This document shows, piece by piece, positions 43,677 through 52,944 of a DNA stretch of 64,000 bases. Each line of letters opens with the position of its first letter. The stretch's first letter is position 1. The notes beneath the pieces are model-generated. The model worked only from the letters and a program-made list of their open reading frames with translations, made no database searches and was not told where the DNA came from. Location: contig PCTW01000084.1 in the NCBI GenBank assembly GCA_002786715.1, positions 231,663 through 295,662 of the forward strand. The letters run 5' to 3'. The DNA is from Bdellovibrio sp. CG22_combo_CG10-13_8_21_14_all_39_27. Lineage in GTDB: Bacteria; Bdellovibrionota; Bacteriovoracia; Bacteriovoracales; Bacteriovoracaceae. The translations under genes and the position numbers were made by a program.

Positions 43677-46600
43677 TTAAAAAGAATCTATACTTATTCA
43701 GCATTCTCCTTATTGCGTTAAGTTCATGCTTTAATCAAAAATCACAAGACCTCGAAGGCATTGCTTATAATAAAGAAGAGTATCGAGTACGTTTAGAATC
43801 TTGCAAGAAATTCCAAATTAAAAATGCACTTTTGCATGATCAAGCCCTTGCTTTTTTTGAATGTAGTGATTGGAACAAAATACATCCAGCTCTCTATGGC
43901 TCATTGTTAAATATAGGAAGTCAGCCATGGGACTTTTTTATAAAACCTATAAATCAATCCTTCATCAACGAAAGAATTGAGCGGGACAGGACGCTCTTTT
44001 TGTTTAATAAGCTAGAAAAAACAGGTGGATTTGATTATTTCACTCAAATTGTAAAATCACTGAATAAACAGAATTTTTATAATGGACTTTTTGAAATTAC
44101 AAATTGCTTTCAAGGTAAAAACTGTAGAAGCAATGATGAATTTTTAAATAGAGACACTGCTTTGTGGGTCAGAGAAACCGCGATGGGGGCGAAAGATGTA
44201 GTCAAAATTTTTACAGATTTCCTAACCCAGGTTAGCCAGCAATCAATTTCAACTAAAAATACAGTTATCAAAATTTTAAATGAGTTGAATAAAATAGAAG
44301 ACATAGAAGAAGATTTTCTTTCGATTGTTGATTCAGTATTTAATCAAACCCAAAAAGATTCATCAGTTATAAACCTATTAAAAAAATTCAGCAAAGAGCA
44401 CATTCTAAGTTCCTATTTGAAAGACCTAGATAAGCAAACGTTTGAAGATTTACTTGACTACATGACAAAACCACCAGGGTTATCCTTTAAGCTTGATATC
44501 GTAGAGGGTCTCTTAGATTCAAAAATAGAGTGCAATGAGGACATTATTGTTTCCACATCTAAGAGGATTTCAGACCTTATTGAAAATATGAAAAGCGCAT
44601 CATTTCAAGAGTTGTTTGACTCTATGACCCAGTCGCTTGCTGAAGTAAAAATAGCGCAGCAAATTTGTCCGAATCTCAATGGGCCATTTCGAAACACAGT
44701 TGGCAACGATGGTGAGATTTTAATGACCGATATGCTTGTTGAAACACTGGCCCTTATAAATAATGAAAAAAACTTAAAGCTGACTAAGATCTTGATGAGT
44801 TCATTTCGTGATGAAAACGCAATTCAAACAGTTAGATCTTTGAACAACAAAGCACTAAAAGTTGGGTATGAAGTTCTATCAAAAAATAGAAAAGTTTTTA
44901 CAGAAATTATTCCACTCTTAACGACGTTGTTTGATAATGAGAGCTGGAAATTTATCAGGACAATTGAGGAACTGCTGTCGCTATCACTTGATCGCATGGC
45001 CAGTGATGAAACATTTCTAAAGTTTAAGAGTATTTGGAATTTTTTCAACATTGAGGAAAAGAAATTTTTTATTGAATTTGTTTTTGCCCATTTGAAGTCT
45101 CCCGATCAGCTTTATTCAGTGCTCGACTTCTATTCAGAAATTGGAAAGAGTGTTGTGGGGAAGTGGGAAGCACTAGAAAGACAATACACATCTGAGCCCA
45201 TAGAAAGTGTCATTAGCTATCTCAATATCATCGCAAGTAATTTTAAAGGTGAGCTTGTTCTTGAGGATTTTAGAAGTTTTTTTTCTAAGAAGAACGTCTT
45301 TAAGATCATTCAAGTGCTTACCAATGGAATGCAGTTTGACCCGATCTCTAGTCGACCTTTAGCATGGGAGTTGGCAAATCTAGATACAACTCTTTTCATG
45401 ACTGAATCAAGTGATTATAAAGTATCAAACAAGATGCTTTATTGCTTAGGGCAAATATCGAGAGATGCCAGGGGGCTTACCGGATGGGAATGGCTCTTCA
45501 ATTCTGAATGTCGATCTGAGTTAAACGTAGTCAAAAATTTCAAACAAATTAAATCAGTGCTAGAGCTGACAACAGAATTTGATGGCCACTTTGATTACAA
45601 TAATAATCCTGAAATGAAATTGGGTTTGCTTGATCAATACGGATTATTCTCTTCAAATTCGATTGGACATTTTCTAGCCTTTTTAGCGGATGAGTCTGGA
45701 GTTATCTCAAAAGATAAGTTTAAAAATATTGATCAAATTCTCAAGTCGCTTTGGTCAGACAAAAAACTAGCTCAAAGTATTTCAAAAATTAAAAAAACGA
45801 CTGTCGACTCTGAAAGTATTTCAACGGCATTAGGGCCTGTTTTGAGTAAACTGTTAAGGGAAGCTAGCTTTGTTGCTCGAGACCTCGAGCCAGGTCAAGT
45901 TCGCTCTTTGATTAAAATGTACAGGAATTGGCTAAGCGCTGAGAAGAGAAACGAGGTTAGAAATTGGAAACCAAGTATTAATGGAAAGTTTAATTGCTCA
46001 AACTATCATCATACTCGTTACACTGGGTTAAACTGTCCTGATAGCACAACAGTTGCAGAGACGATATCAACTATGGCCGGTGAACTGACCAGAAAAACTG
46101 GTGCAGATCATACTGCAGTTGAGTTGTTACTTAATATATTTAGTAGTGGCCAGCCTAATTATCCCGAAACACAAGCGCTGTTTGGGGATAATAAGTTCAC
46201 CCTTTCTCAAATTATTGACATGATGGTGGACCTCGATAAGACAAGTAATTCAGAAGACTACAATTTCATGTCGGACTTACTGTTTGAAAAACATGATCTC
46301 GATCTTCTCAATTACAAGACAAGTGAGATTAAAAGTAATTTTGAACCAAAAACTGAAGCATTTACCATATTGCAAAAAGTAGAATCTGTAACAAGGAATG
46401 TTCGTTTCGATAGTAATTATCTAGGTGCGCATTTTCTGAATTCGATTGTCTTTAGTCCTGAGTATGATGATTTGGTGAAGAAGAAATGGAGCCTTATGCG
46501 AAAGTGTGTTGGTGTGAAATTTTGTGGCAAATGGATGTCGAAAAATGATGTCAAGCTGGCCCAAAACTCTGTAGCTTTCTTTAAGGGCTTAACAGAAATT

Positions 46601-47740
46601 AACTCCGATAGCTTTAGACATTCTGATGGCTTCAGGATGTTTTTCTCACCTTTTGTTCTTAGTTCGCAACCAGAAGCTCAGCGAGCTACAATGTTTTCCA
46701 AAAAGGTCTTGGGTATTAAGCTAGATCTTCCAGTCCTACTAAGTAGGTCTCAATTGGCCAACCACAACGGAAGAATTTTAACAAAGCTAACGATGGTCTC
46801 TTTTTTTACAAACCTCGCTAGGTTGATCAATAGAAATTTGGATACGCACAAAATTGATAAGGAAGAGCTGCTTAGCTTATCAAGCTTTATAAATTTGAAT
46901 AACGGTATGCTGAAAAAGGCAGATTTCACAAAATTACTTCAGACAACTAATAGTATATTGTCTTATTTAAAGACCAATGAAGGTGAACAGAAGTTAGTAG
47001 AGTGGATAGATTTTTTAAATAATCTAAATGATGAATCATATGTTTATTTAGAGAATGCCTTGATAAAAATTGGCTCTATGGTGAGTCAGTCCGCATCAAT
47101 AAATATTACCCTTGATACATTGGAAATTCTCATAAGAGAATTGACCCCAAAACCATTCTTAGCAATATTAAATAATGACTTTGGAAAATACATTTCAAAA
47201 AACTTATATGAGCTATCAAGTTTTCTCTTTTACTATTTTGAAAATGATAATGATGCTAGAAATCTCATCGAGCATATTTCCTCAAAATTCCTCTATTACT
47301 TCTATCATGATCTTGTAGCTGTTGATGGCGATATTGATTACGTTACAGACATCAATAATTTAATAAGTAAGCTAGAGAAAAGTCCAAGTGCTCAAGTTGA
47401 ATTTAAACAACTTCTTGTGAATATGGATGAATTTAAAGTCACTAATGAAAAAAGAATAGATGTTCTTTTGAGTGATGTAGAACAATGGCTAAAATACAAA
47501 AGCAAAGAAGTAGACTATTTGAAACTCATTACAAGTGAGAAGGTTTGCGACGGGACTAAGTGCTATAATAACCCTCATTACGACGAACTCTACAAGTTGG
47601 TCGATTTCGTATTCTTGAATGACAAGCTGGATGGATACAATAAGCTTAAAAACCTTTATGAGAGTTTTGATGAAGATGAAATTGATGAAATGCTAGATCA
47701 TTTGCATCAAAGTATTACAGTAGACAATCATTTAAAATAA
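43673..47740 (+). CDS. Very large lipoprotein (1355 residues), function unknown
   Basis: Starts MIKKNLYLFSILLIALSSC, a lipoprotein signal with lipobox LSSC and Cys19, so it should be lipidated. The remaining ~1330 residues are largely helical with few membrane-like segments, many Lys/Glu/Asp/Asn, and several two- or three-Cys loops (CFQGKNCR; CNYHHTRYTGLNC-like region around residue 778; KCVGVKFCGKW). I recognise no domain; the repeated helix-turn layout suggests an ARM/HEAT- or TPR-like superhelix. It lies directly before moxR, 46 bases away, and its start overlaps an exported protein gene. Confidence 0.85.
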   Translation: MIKKNLYLFSILLIALSSCFNQKSQDLEGIAYNKEEYRVRLESCKKFQIKNALLHDQALAFFECSDWNKIHPALYGSLLNIGSQPWDFFIKPINQSFINERIERDRTLFLFNKLEKTGGFDYFTQIVKSLNKQNFYNGLFEITNCFQGKNCRSNDEFLNRDTALWVRETAMGAKDVVKIFTDFLTQVSQQSISTKNTVIKILNELNKIEDIEEDFLSIVDSVFNQTQKDSSVINLLKKFSKEHILSSYLKDLDKQTFEDLLDYMTKPPGLSFKLDIVEGLLDSKIECNEDIIVSTSKRISDLIENMKSASFQELFDSMTQSLAEVKIAQQICPNLNGPFRNTVGNDGEILMTDMLVETLALINNEKNLKLTKILMSSFRDENAIQTVRSLNNKALKVGYEVLSKNRKVFTEIIPLLTTLFDNESWKFIRTIEELLSLSLDRMASDETFLKFKSIWNFFNIEEKKFFIEFVFAHLKSPDQLYSVLDFYSEIGKSVVGKWEALERQYTSEPIESVISYLNIIASNFKGELVLEDFRSFFSKKNVFKIIQVLTNGMQFDPISSRPLAWELANLDTTLFMTESSDYKVSNKMLYCLGQISRDARGLTGWEWLFNSECRSELNVVKNFKQIKSVLELTTEFDGHFDYNNNPEMKLGLLDQYGLFSSNSIGHFLAFLADESGVISKDKFKNIDQILKSLWSDKKLAQSISKIKKTTVDSESISTALGPVLSKLLREASFVARDLEPGQVRSLIKMYRNWLSAEKRNEVRNWKPSINGKFNCSNYHHTRYTGLNCPDSTTVAETISTMAGELTRKTGADHTAVELLLNIFSSGQPNYPETQALFGDNKFTLSQIIDMMVDLDKTSNSEDYNFMSDLLFEKHDLDLLNYKTSEIKSNFEPKTEAFTILQKVESVTRNVRFDSNYLGAHFLNSIVFSPEYDDLVKKKWSLMRKCVGVKFCGKWMSKNDVKLAQNSVAFFKGLTEINSDSFRHSDGFRMFFSPFVLSSQPEAQRATMFSKKVLGIKLDLPVLLSRSQLANHNGRILTKLTMVSFFTNLARLINRNLDTHKIDKEELLSLSSFINLNNGMLKKADFTKLLQTTNSILSYLKTNEGEQKLVEWIDFLNNLNDESYVYLENALIKIGSMVSQSASINITLDTLEILIRELTPKPFLAILNNDFGKYISKNLYELSSFLFYYFENDNDARNLIEHISSKFLYYFYHDLVAVDGDIDYVTDINNLISKLEKSPSAQVEFKQLLVNMDEFKVTNEKRIDVLLSDVEQWLKYKSKEVDYLKLITSEKVCDGTKCYNNPHYDELYKLVDFVFLNDKLDGYNKLKNLYESFDEDEIDEMLDHLHQSITVDNHLK

Positions 47741-47786
47741 TTACGAAATACAGCTAATTTAGTATAATTCCTAAAAGGAGTTTCAA

Positions 47787-48737
47787 ATGACAATATCAGT
47801 AGTTGATAAATTTAATACCGCATTAACCTCTGCGAAGTCCATAATCTTTGGGCAGGACTCAATGCTTGAATCGATTATGTGTGCACTTGTATCCGAAGGG
47901 CATCTTTTGATTGAGGGTATGCCTGGCTTGGGAAAAACCTTGAGTGTAAATGTGATGAGTAAACTCTGTGATTTAAGTTTTCAAAGAGTTCAATTTACAC
48001 CCGATCTGTTGCCTTCAGATTTGATTGGAACAATGATTTTCAGTCAACAAAAAGAATCCTTTTTTACAAAGTTCGGTCCTATCTTCACTCAAATATTACT
48101 AGCAGATGAGATCAATCGTTCACCAGCGAAGGTTCAATCAGCTCTATTAGAAGCAATGGCTGAAAAACAAGTCACGATTGGAGAGGAGACCCATAAACTC
48201 TCAAATCCATTTGTAGTTCTTGCAACTCAAAATCCAATTGATCAAGAAGGTACGTATCCATTGCCAGAGGCTCAGCTGGATAGATTTATGATGAAAATCT
48301 CAATTGATTACCCTGATTTTGAATCAGAAAGAAGTATACTAAATCAAAAGAAAAATCCATTAGGCCAAATGAGTCCCGTTTTAACGACTGATGACATACT
48401 TTCATTTCAAGAAATAGCCGAAAGTGTATACGTAGATGAGAAAATTAAACAATCTATCGTGCGCATCGTTCATGCAACTCGGCCAGGAAACATCGAAATG
48501 GTTAAGCGATATGAAGGATCAGTCCTAGCGGGAGCTTCTCCTCGAGCATGCATCTGGTTATATAAAGTTGCAAAGTTTAACGCCGTGATGGCCCAAAGGG
48601 ATTACGTAACTCCTGATGATGTTATGAAAAATGTTAAAGATATTTTGGGTCATCGTGTTTTGTTAACTTATGAAGCTCAGGTAGATCAAATTAAAAGTAG
48701 AGATCTCGTTTACGAAATTGCAATGAATAAAATATGA
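47787..48737 (+). CDS. moxR: MoxR-family AAA+ ATPase
   Basis: Chaperone-like ATPase of the Bat (aerotolerance) operon. 316 residues: Walker A EGMPGLGKTLSV, the MoxR block FQRVQFTPDLLPSDLIGT, Walker B ILLADEINRSPAKVQSALLEAMAE, sensor VLATQNPIDQEGTYPLPEAQLDRFM, and the C-terminal ASPRA (GASPRACIW). All are hallmarks. AAAAGGAG precedes the ATG. Stop overlaps the DUF58 gene (ATGA). Confidence 0.96.
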   Translation: MTISVVDKFNTALTSAKSIIFGQDSMLESIMCALVSEGHLLIEGMPGLGKTLSVNVMSKLCDLSFQRVQFTPDLLPSDLIGTMIFSQQKESFFTKFGPIFTQILLADEINRSPAKVQSALLEAMAEKQVTIGEETHKLSNPFVVLATQNPIDQEGTYPLPEAQLDRFMMKISIDYPDFESERSILNQKKNPLGQMSPVLTTDDILSFQEIAESVYVDEKIKQSIVRIVHATRPGNIEMVKRYEGSVLAGASPRACIWLYKVAKFNAVMAQRDYVTPDDVMKNVKDILGHRVLLTYEAQVDQIKSRDLVYEIAMNKI

Positions 48738-49567
48738 ATCTAGCTGAAATTAAAAGAATGGCAGCCTCCTTGCAAAAAGCGATGTTTAATCGTGGGAGAT
48801 CCTATTCAATCGGAATGTGGAAGTCTCATTTTAAGGGAAATGGACTGCAGTTTAAGGAGCATCAGGTTTATAGCTATGGGGATGAGGTACGTTTCATTGA
48901 TTGGAAACTAACAGCAAGAACCAATCATCCTTATATAAAAACTTTCGAAGAAGAAAGAAATCTAAAAATACAAATTGTTATTGATGCTAGTCCTTCTATG
49001 TTTGATGGCTACTATGAGAAATCGAAAGTTCAATGTGCGCTTGAAATTGCATGCTTAATCATTGTAATGGCTGGAAAGACAAGAGACCTTGTCAATATTA
49101 TTATCGTCCATGAAGAAGTGACTGAGTTAAGAGAGCTCTCTGGGGATATTGGTTTAATAAAACTTATTAAAACAATGCAAGCCCAAGGACTTCTCAATTC
49201 GGATGGAACTTGTGTTCGATTAAAGAAATTTAAAAAGATCCCAAAAGAAATGGATGTTAGAAAAATTGTTCATAAGAAAACAGGGAAAATAAAGGAAGTT
49301 GTCATTTTGTCCGATTTCGAAAATTATTTTCGCGATGAAAACTTTTTTAAAGAGTTTTTAAATGTTCACTTTCATCTTTTTCGACTTTGGTCTGGATTTG
49401 AAAACGGCGAATTGAAAAGCGTTGCTTTTGAAGCTGAAAATGTTGAAAAAGGGAAAAGCAATATTCATCTTTTTGAATCATTAGATGAGATTCCTTTCGT
49501 AAAGGGCATGAAAGATATAGATATTCGAAAAAATCACCTCGAGCTATTTATAGGTAAAATGAATTGA
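48734..49567 (+). CDS. DUF58 protein of the Bat operon
   Basis: 277 residues. Signature SYGDEVRFIDWKLTARTNHPYIKTFEEERNLKIQIVIDASPSM matches the DUF58 (vWA-like) family, which is always coupled to MoxR. The DxSxS metal site (DASPS) is intact. No membrane segment visible, so cytoplasmic. Function in the complex is likely to link MoxR to membrane vWA proteins. Overlaps its neighbours at both ends. Confidence 0.93.
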   Translation: MNLAEIKRMAASLQKAMFNRGRSYSIGMWKSHFKGNGLQFKEHQVYSYGDEVRFIDWKLTARTNHPYIKTFEEERNLKIQIVIDASPSMFDGYYEKSKVQCALEIACLIIVMAGKTRDLVNIIIVHEEVTELRELSGDIGLIKLIKTMQAQGLLNSDGTCVRLKKFKKIPKEMDVRKIVHKKTGKIKEVVILSDFENYFRDENFFKEFLNVHFHLFRLWSGFENGELKSVAFEAENVEKGKSNIHLFESLDEIPFVKGMKDIDIRKNHLELFIGKMN

Positions 49568-50283
49568 GACGAGTATTGATATTAATAAGCATCTTTTTAA
49601 GTTGCGTTTCTTTTGCAGAGACGCAGGGAGAGCTTAAGACTAGTGCTCGTGATATAAAAGCAGGCGATGTCGTCAATGTTCAACTGGAAGTCTGGCCCGC
49701 GAGCGTAGAAAGCGTAGAAAGAATAAGAGAGTATAGCGGAAATCGATTCCTAGATCATTTTTACCTTTCAAAGATTTTGAAAATAAGCCCATCTGAAAAT
49801 AATACTGAATATATTATAGCAGATCTCGTGCTTGTTCCTTTGTCTAAACCAGAAGCCTTTTCAATCTTGAGACTTGGCGATGAAAATGTGAACGTCAAAA
49901 TTAATTTCAGCTTAGAAGAGATTGTTGTTCCCAAAGATAAACCTTTGAATGTCTGGGAAGCCAGAATTACACCTAATTATTTCCTTTATGGGGTTGGATT
50001 CTTTTCTTTTTTGCTAATCCTAGCGGGTCTGTATCTTAAGTTTAAACCTAAGCAAAAAGTAATAATGCAAAGAGAAATCATAGATTGGAAAGATTTAAAA
50101 TCGCGTACTGATTTTGAAAGAAAGTTTTTTGAGCTGAAAGAGGTCACTGATCAGTTAGATAATCAAGATGTGAAACTCTTTAAGAACATTGTTGAGCAAA
50201 GACTTTATATCAGAGATTGGGATGAAAATGTTATTGAAGATTTGAAAAAGATAAGTGAGAGAATGGCCAATGGAATTCACTAA
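49564..50283 (+). CDS. Membrane protein of the Bat operon, unknown function
   Basis: 239 residues, TTG start overlapping the DUF58 stop (TTGA). Signal-like N terminus (RVLILISIFLSCVSFAE), a beta-rich external domain, a membrane helix at about 139-157 (FLYGVGFFSFLLILAGLYL), then a short cytoplasmic helical part (EFERKFFELKEVTDQLD-type region). This position in bat operons is usually filled by a small, poorly conserved membrane protein. No further assignment. Confidence 0.75.
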   Translation: MRRVLILISIFLSCVSFAETQGELKTSARDIKAGDVVNVQLEVWPASVESVERIREYSGNRFLDHFYLSKILKISPSENNTEYIIADLVLVPLSKPEAFSILRLGDENVNVKINFSLEEIVVPKDKPLNVWEARITPNYFLYGVGFFSFLLILAGLYLKFKPKQKVIMQREIIDWKDLKSRTDFERKFFELKEVTDQLDNQDVKLFKNIVEQRLYIRDWDENVIEDLKKISERMANGIH

Positions 50284-51244
50284 TCCCTATTGGGCACTCT
50301 TTGGTGCCTTGGGATACATTTTATGGATAGTAAATAATAAAGGGCTCTTTAGAGCTCATCAAATTTCATTTTTCCAAAGTGAGTCAAAAGCGAATTTTAA
50401 AGGTAAGTTCCTCACATTACTCTGGAATGTTTCATCTCTATTGGCATGGTGTTTAATCGCAATCGCTCTTGCTCGACCACGTTATCCAAAGGGCCTTTCT
50501 GATCAAACCATATTTGCTAAAGATATATTTGTAGTCGTGGATGTTTCGAGAAGTATGGCGGCTGAAGATTTTAAGCCAAATCGATTAGAAGTTGCGAGAC
50601 GAGAAATTAAAAGATTCATTGCAAGCCGACCAGATGATCGAATTGGAATCATCATGTTTTCTGAAAAAGTCTTTACGCTTCTGCCTCTTACGACAGATTT
50701 AGAATTGGTTTTAAATATGGCCGATAGTATTCAAATGAACATTTTGGGAATGGGTACTAATATCGGAGATGCTTTAGGATTGGCTGTCGCAAGGCTTAAA
50801 GAGTCAGAAGCTAAAAGTAAGATTATTATTTTGTTAACTGACGGTGTCAGTAATGTGGGCAATATGACCCCTGAGCAAGCATCAGAGGAAGCGAAAAATG
50901 GAAGTATCAAAATTTACTCCATTGGAATTGGTGCCGTTGAAAATGGAAAGGTATTGAGACAAGGATTTGGATACGGAAGCTACCAGAATATTCCAGGAGG
51001 TTCGGTAGACTTCAAGTCTTTAAACGAAATTTCAGAAAAGACAGGAGGTAAGAGCTATCTTGCTAGTGATCCTAATAGTCTTTCAAAAGTAATAGATGAA
51101 ATCCAATCATTAGAGAAGACCGAGATTAAAAAGTCTGGCTTTATTATTTATGATGAAAAATATCTCACCTACTATATTTATGGTGTGGGTTTATTAGTTA
51201 TGCTGACTCTTGTTGATATATTTGGCAGAAAGAGGATTGTGTGA
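50270..51244 (+). CDS. batA: BatA-like vWA membrane protein
   Basis: 324 residues from the ATG at 50270 (MEFTNPYWALF); a GTG at 50255 is also possible. Two N-terminal membrane segments, then a vWA domain with an intact MIDAS: DVSRS, TNIGDAL (Thr), LTDG. The MxxxDxxPNRL motif (AEDFKPNRLEVAR) is typical of BatA/BatB. A C-terminal membrane segment ends the chain. BatA and BatB form periplasmic complexes tied to envelope stress and oxidative tolerance. Overlaps the preceding gene by 14 bases and batB by four (GTGA). Confidence 0.92.
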   Translation: MEFTNPYWALFGALGYILWIVNNKGLFRAHQISFFQSESKANFKGKFLTLLWNVSSLLAWCLIAIALARPRYPKGLSDQTIFAKDIFVVVDVSRSMAAEDFKPNRLEVARREIKRFIASRPDDRIGIIMFSEKVFTLLPLTTDLELVLNMADSIQMNILGMGTNIGDALGLAVARLKESEAKSKIIILLTDGVSNVGNMTPEQASEEAKNGSIKIYSIGIGAVENGKVLRQGFGYGSYQNIPGGSVDFKSLNEISEKTGGKSYLASDPNSLSKVIDEIQSLEKTEIKKSGFIIYDEKYLTYYIYGVGLLVMLTLVDIFGRKRIV

Positions 51245-52944
51245 CTTTAATCTATTCAAAACATATTCTATTTCTAGCGATTCTTTTTGTTGTTTTCACT
51301 TTTATTTTGCTCATAAATAACAAGAGGAAAATTGAAACAATACGCAGAAGATGGAATTTAAGACCGACAGGCAAGTACAGAATCTCGATTGTTCTCTATT
51401 TTCTCTTTTGGTCATTGATATTTGTGTCATTGCTCGATTTTAGAGGAAGTGAAGTTTCCATTAAGGCCAATAAACCAATAAGCAAGACGCTTATTTTGAT
51501 TGATGTATCGACTTCAATGTTCGCGGAAGATGTAAAACCAAACAGATTAAAGAAGGCCGTCATGCTGGCCAGGCACTTTGTCAAAAATCATGGGATAGGT
51601 GACATTGGAGTCCTTATCTTTTCCGACACAACTAAGAAATTGGTTCCTTTCACTGACGATAGAGATCTTCTGGATTCAAGACTTGGTGCTCTTGAAGATT
51701 TAAAGTATGAAGACGCAGGTTCCAATTTACCAATGGCCATAAGTGAATCATTATCTTATCTCGCATCTGAGTCAGATAAAAATGGAGCTGTTGGCAATAT
51801 AATGGTCATTTCAGATGCTGAAACTCACGAGGATTTTAATATCGTAGGAAGCTCGGAGAGGGTGAAGATGGCATTTGTGGCCGTTGGAACTTCAAAGGGG
51901 GCAAACATTCCAATCAGAGATAGAAACAACGTTTTTAGAGGATATAAAGAATATGAGGGAAAGGCTGTTATAACAAAAATTAACGAAAATTTTTTAAAAA
52001 CTCTAAGTAACAAGTTTAGTATGTATAAATATTGGGTAATCTACTCTTACTCACTTCCTACAGATGAAATCTTAAACTTCATGTCGACGGATTCATCTCA
52101 AGATGAAGACGGTTTGATTAAGCAAAGGCCAGTGTTAGGGCATCTGTTTATTGCGAGCTCGATCTTTCTTTATTTCTTGTACACTCTGTTACGCAGTGGG
52201 AAGTCGTTCTACTTAGCTTCTATTTTAAGTTTAATTCTATTAGGTTCTGAAAATTTGAAAGCCAATGAGATACAAACAGATTTGTCCAAATTAGGTTCTG
52301 GAAATTCAACTGCTGATGAAAAAGGTAACTTGATAGCAAGCTTGCTAAAGGAAAAGAAAAATAAGGAAGCAGGTATATTGGCAGGAGAAATTGGTTCAAA
52401 AAAAATTCAACTAGAAACAAAACTAAATATTGCAACAGCACAATTGGCAAATAACAAAACAGCTGATGCTATTGAAAAATTTGAAGATGCTCTAAACTCA
52501 AATATTGATGAGAAATATAAGAATGAGATTAGAGAGAATTTACTAATTTCACTTAATAAGCAATTGGATCAAAAGGGAAAAAGCCAAAAGCAGGACCAAA
52601 AAAAGTCAGAAGAAAAGAATCAGTCCGAAGATCAGGGGCAAGGAAAAGGCTCTCAGGGAAATCAGGAACAGCAACAAAAGGATAAAAAAAATCAGAACGA
52701 TCAAAAAGATAAGAATAAAGAAGAAGATAAAGATAAAAGCGACAAAAGCAAAGATCAAGAAAAAGAAGATTCTAGTAAAAAGCAGCAGCCGTTAACAAAT
52801 AAAGACCAAACGAACAAGTCTAAAAAAAGTAAGTCACAGCTTGCAGGTCTTTTGGAGCAGCTTAAAAGTGATGATAAACAGTTACAGAAACAATTTATTG
52901 ATACATCGGCAAAAGAAAGAGGAACAAAGGGGAAAGACTGGTGA
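51241..52944 (+). CDS. batB: BatB/BatC fusion: vWA domain, TPR and low-complexity tail
   Basis: 567 residues, GTG start overlapping the batA stop. Two N-terminal membrane helices, vWA domain (DVSTS, AEDVKPNRLKKA, ISDAET) to residue ~290, a membrane helix at ~300-330, a second hydrophobic stretch (FYLASILSLILLGSENLKA) that looks like a signal, then TPR-like repeats (LNIATAQLANNKTADAIEKFEDAL) as in BatC. The last ~130 residues are dominated by Lys, Gln, Asp, Glu, Ser and Asn. In many genomes BatB and BatC are separate; here they are one chain. Confidence 0.9.
   Translation: MTLIYSKHILFLAILFVVFTFILLINNKRKIETIRRRWNLRPTGKYRISIVLYFLFWSLIFVSLLDFRGSEVSIKANKPISKTLILIDVSTSMFAEDVKPNRLKKAVMLARHFVKNHGIGDIGVLIFSDTTKKLVPFTDDRDLLDSRLGALEDLKYEDAGSNLPMAISESLSYLASESDKNGAVGNIMVISDAETHEDFNIVGSSERVKMAFVAVGTSKGANIPIRDRNNVFRGYKEYEGKAVITKINENFLKTLSNKFSMYKYWVIYSYSLPTDEILNFMSTDSSQDEDGLIKQRPVLGHLFIASSIFLYFLYTLLRSGKSFYLASILSLILLGSENLKANEIQTDLSKLGSGNSTADEKGNLIASLLKEKKNKEAGILAGEIGSKKIQLETKLNIATAQLANNKTADAIEKFEDALNSNIDEKYKNEIRENLLISLNKQLDQKGKSQKQDQKKSEEKNQSEDQGQGKGSQGNQEQQQKDKKNQNDQKDKNKEEDKDKSDKSKDQEKEDSSKKQQPLTNKDQTNKSKKSKSQLAGLLEQLKSDDKQLQKQFIDTSAKERGTKGKDW

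Noticed and set aside
52560-52930. Lysine/glutamine-rich stretch as a possible sequence error or repeat expansion
   Set aside because: The frame is intact through it, codons vary and the following gene overlaps normally, so it is a real low-complexity tail.
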